Assembly: GCA_022592435.1 (NCBI GenBank)
Contig: JABYQS010000332.1
Location: 1-29,861, forward strand
Origin: Cerioporus squamosus
Lineage: Eukaryota > Basidiomycota > Agaricomycetes > Polyporales > Polyporaceae
Direction of reading: 5' to 3'
Length of the DNA stretch: 29,861 nucleotides
Below the pieces are notes generated by a model. It was not told the origin of the DNA and did not search any database. It was given only the letters and a program-made list of their open reading frames with translations. This document shows positions 29,708-29,861 of the stretch, piece by piece; within the stretch, counting starts at the first letter, position 1, and every line of letters starts with the position of its first letter. Position numbers and translations under genes: made by a program.

Positions 29708-29861
29708 CTACAGAGTGGTAATGCGACAAGAAGAATCATGACAAGAAACCCCGAATGGCACCTCCACGTTCTGCACGTCGAGCCTGCAGAGACATCAGCT
29801 ATGAACGCGTACGCGGCTACCAGAGACCAAACTCACAAGAACGTATCGTGGCCCCAGACGC
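29708..29861 (-). CDS. 3' end of an alpha/beta-hydrolase, homoserine O-acetyltransferase-like (partial)
   Basis: Two partial exons: 29861-29837 and 29783-29708, joined by a 53 nt intron with GTGAGT and CTGCAG borders. They read WGHDTFLLDVQNV and then a short tail to TAG at 29710-29708. The GHD-x-FLL motif with its His is the C-terminal catalytic signature of the homoserine O-acetyltransferase (Met2) group. That enzyme acetylates homoserine for methionine synthesis. The residues after VPFG do not match what I recall of the family, and only about 33 codons are visible, so the call is tentative. Confidence 0.45.

Noticed and set aside
1..29861. tRNA genes, rRNA, CRISPR arrays, bacterial operons
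   Set aside because: No tRNA B-box with matching cloverleaf, no repeat-spacer array and no ribosome-binding-site pattern was found; the genes are intron-rich and eukaryotic.

Overview
The window is nuclear DNA of a filamentous basidiomycete, most likely an Agaricomycete of the polypore type. Genes are dense and GC-rich. They are cut by many GT-AG introns, mostly 49-76 nt, and are transcribed from both strands. Gene models were built by hand from splice sites, reading phase and protein family motifs. There is no sign of bacterial operons, CRISPR or tRNA genes.

Left part (1-9431), housekeeping and regulatory genes: the 3' end of an unidentified gene (+); a glycogen branching enzyme gene (-) that shares a 375 bp divergent promoter with a membrane-anchored spermidine/spermine-synthase-like gene (+); a MATH-BTB protein gene (+); and a small HMG-box-like protein gene (-).

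Middle part (9876-21530), accessory region: three minus-strand members and one 5' relic of a paralogous family of single-pass membrane proteins that I do not recognise. Each has a short Pro-rich tail (PPxY in the relatively intact members), one membrane helix, a charged helical stalk and a duplicated four-cysteine module. Between the first member (a pseudogene) and the rest lie a small coiled-coil gene and a CACTA/Tnp2-type DNA transposon. The transposon carries an apparently intact six-exon transposase gene and a divergent companion gene.

Right part (22101-29861): an isopenicillin-N-synthase-like 2-oxoglutarate/Fe(II) oxygenase (+), a FIST-type protein (+), the ESCRT-III protein Vps60/CHMP5 (+), an aldehyde dehydrogenase (-), and the 3' end of an alpha/beta-hydrolase resembling homoserine O-acetyltransferase (-).

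Two things stand out. First, the membrane-protein family has an internal tandem duplication in which both halves carry an intron at the same place, and one paralogue has grown by exact 22-residue units. Second, the branching enzyme and aldehyde dehydrogenase genes are broken only by single-base losses in short homopolymer runs (four sites, plus a probable fifth at the left edge). That pattern looks more like consensus error than gene decay.
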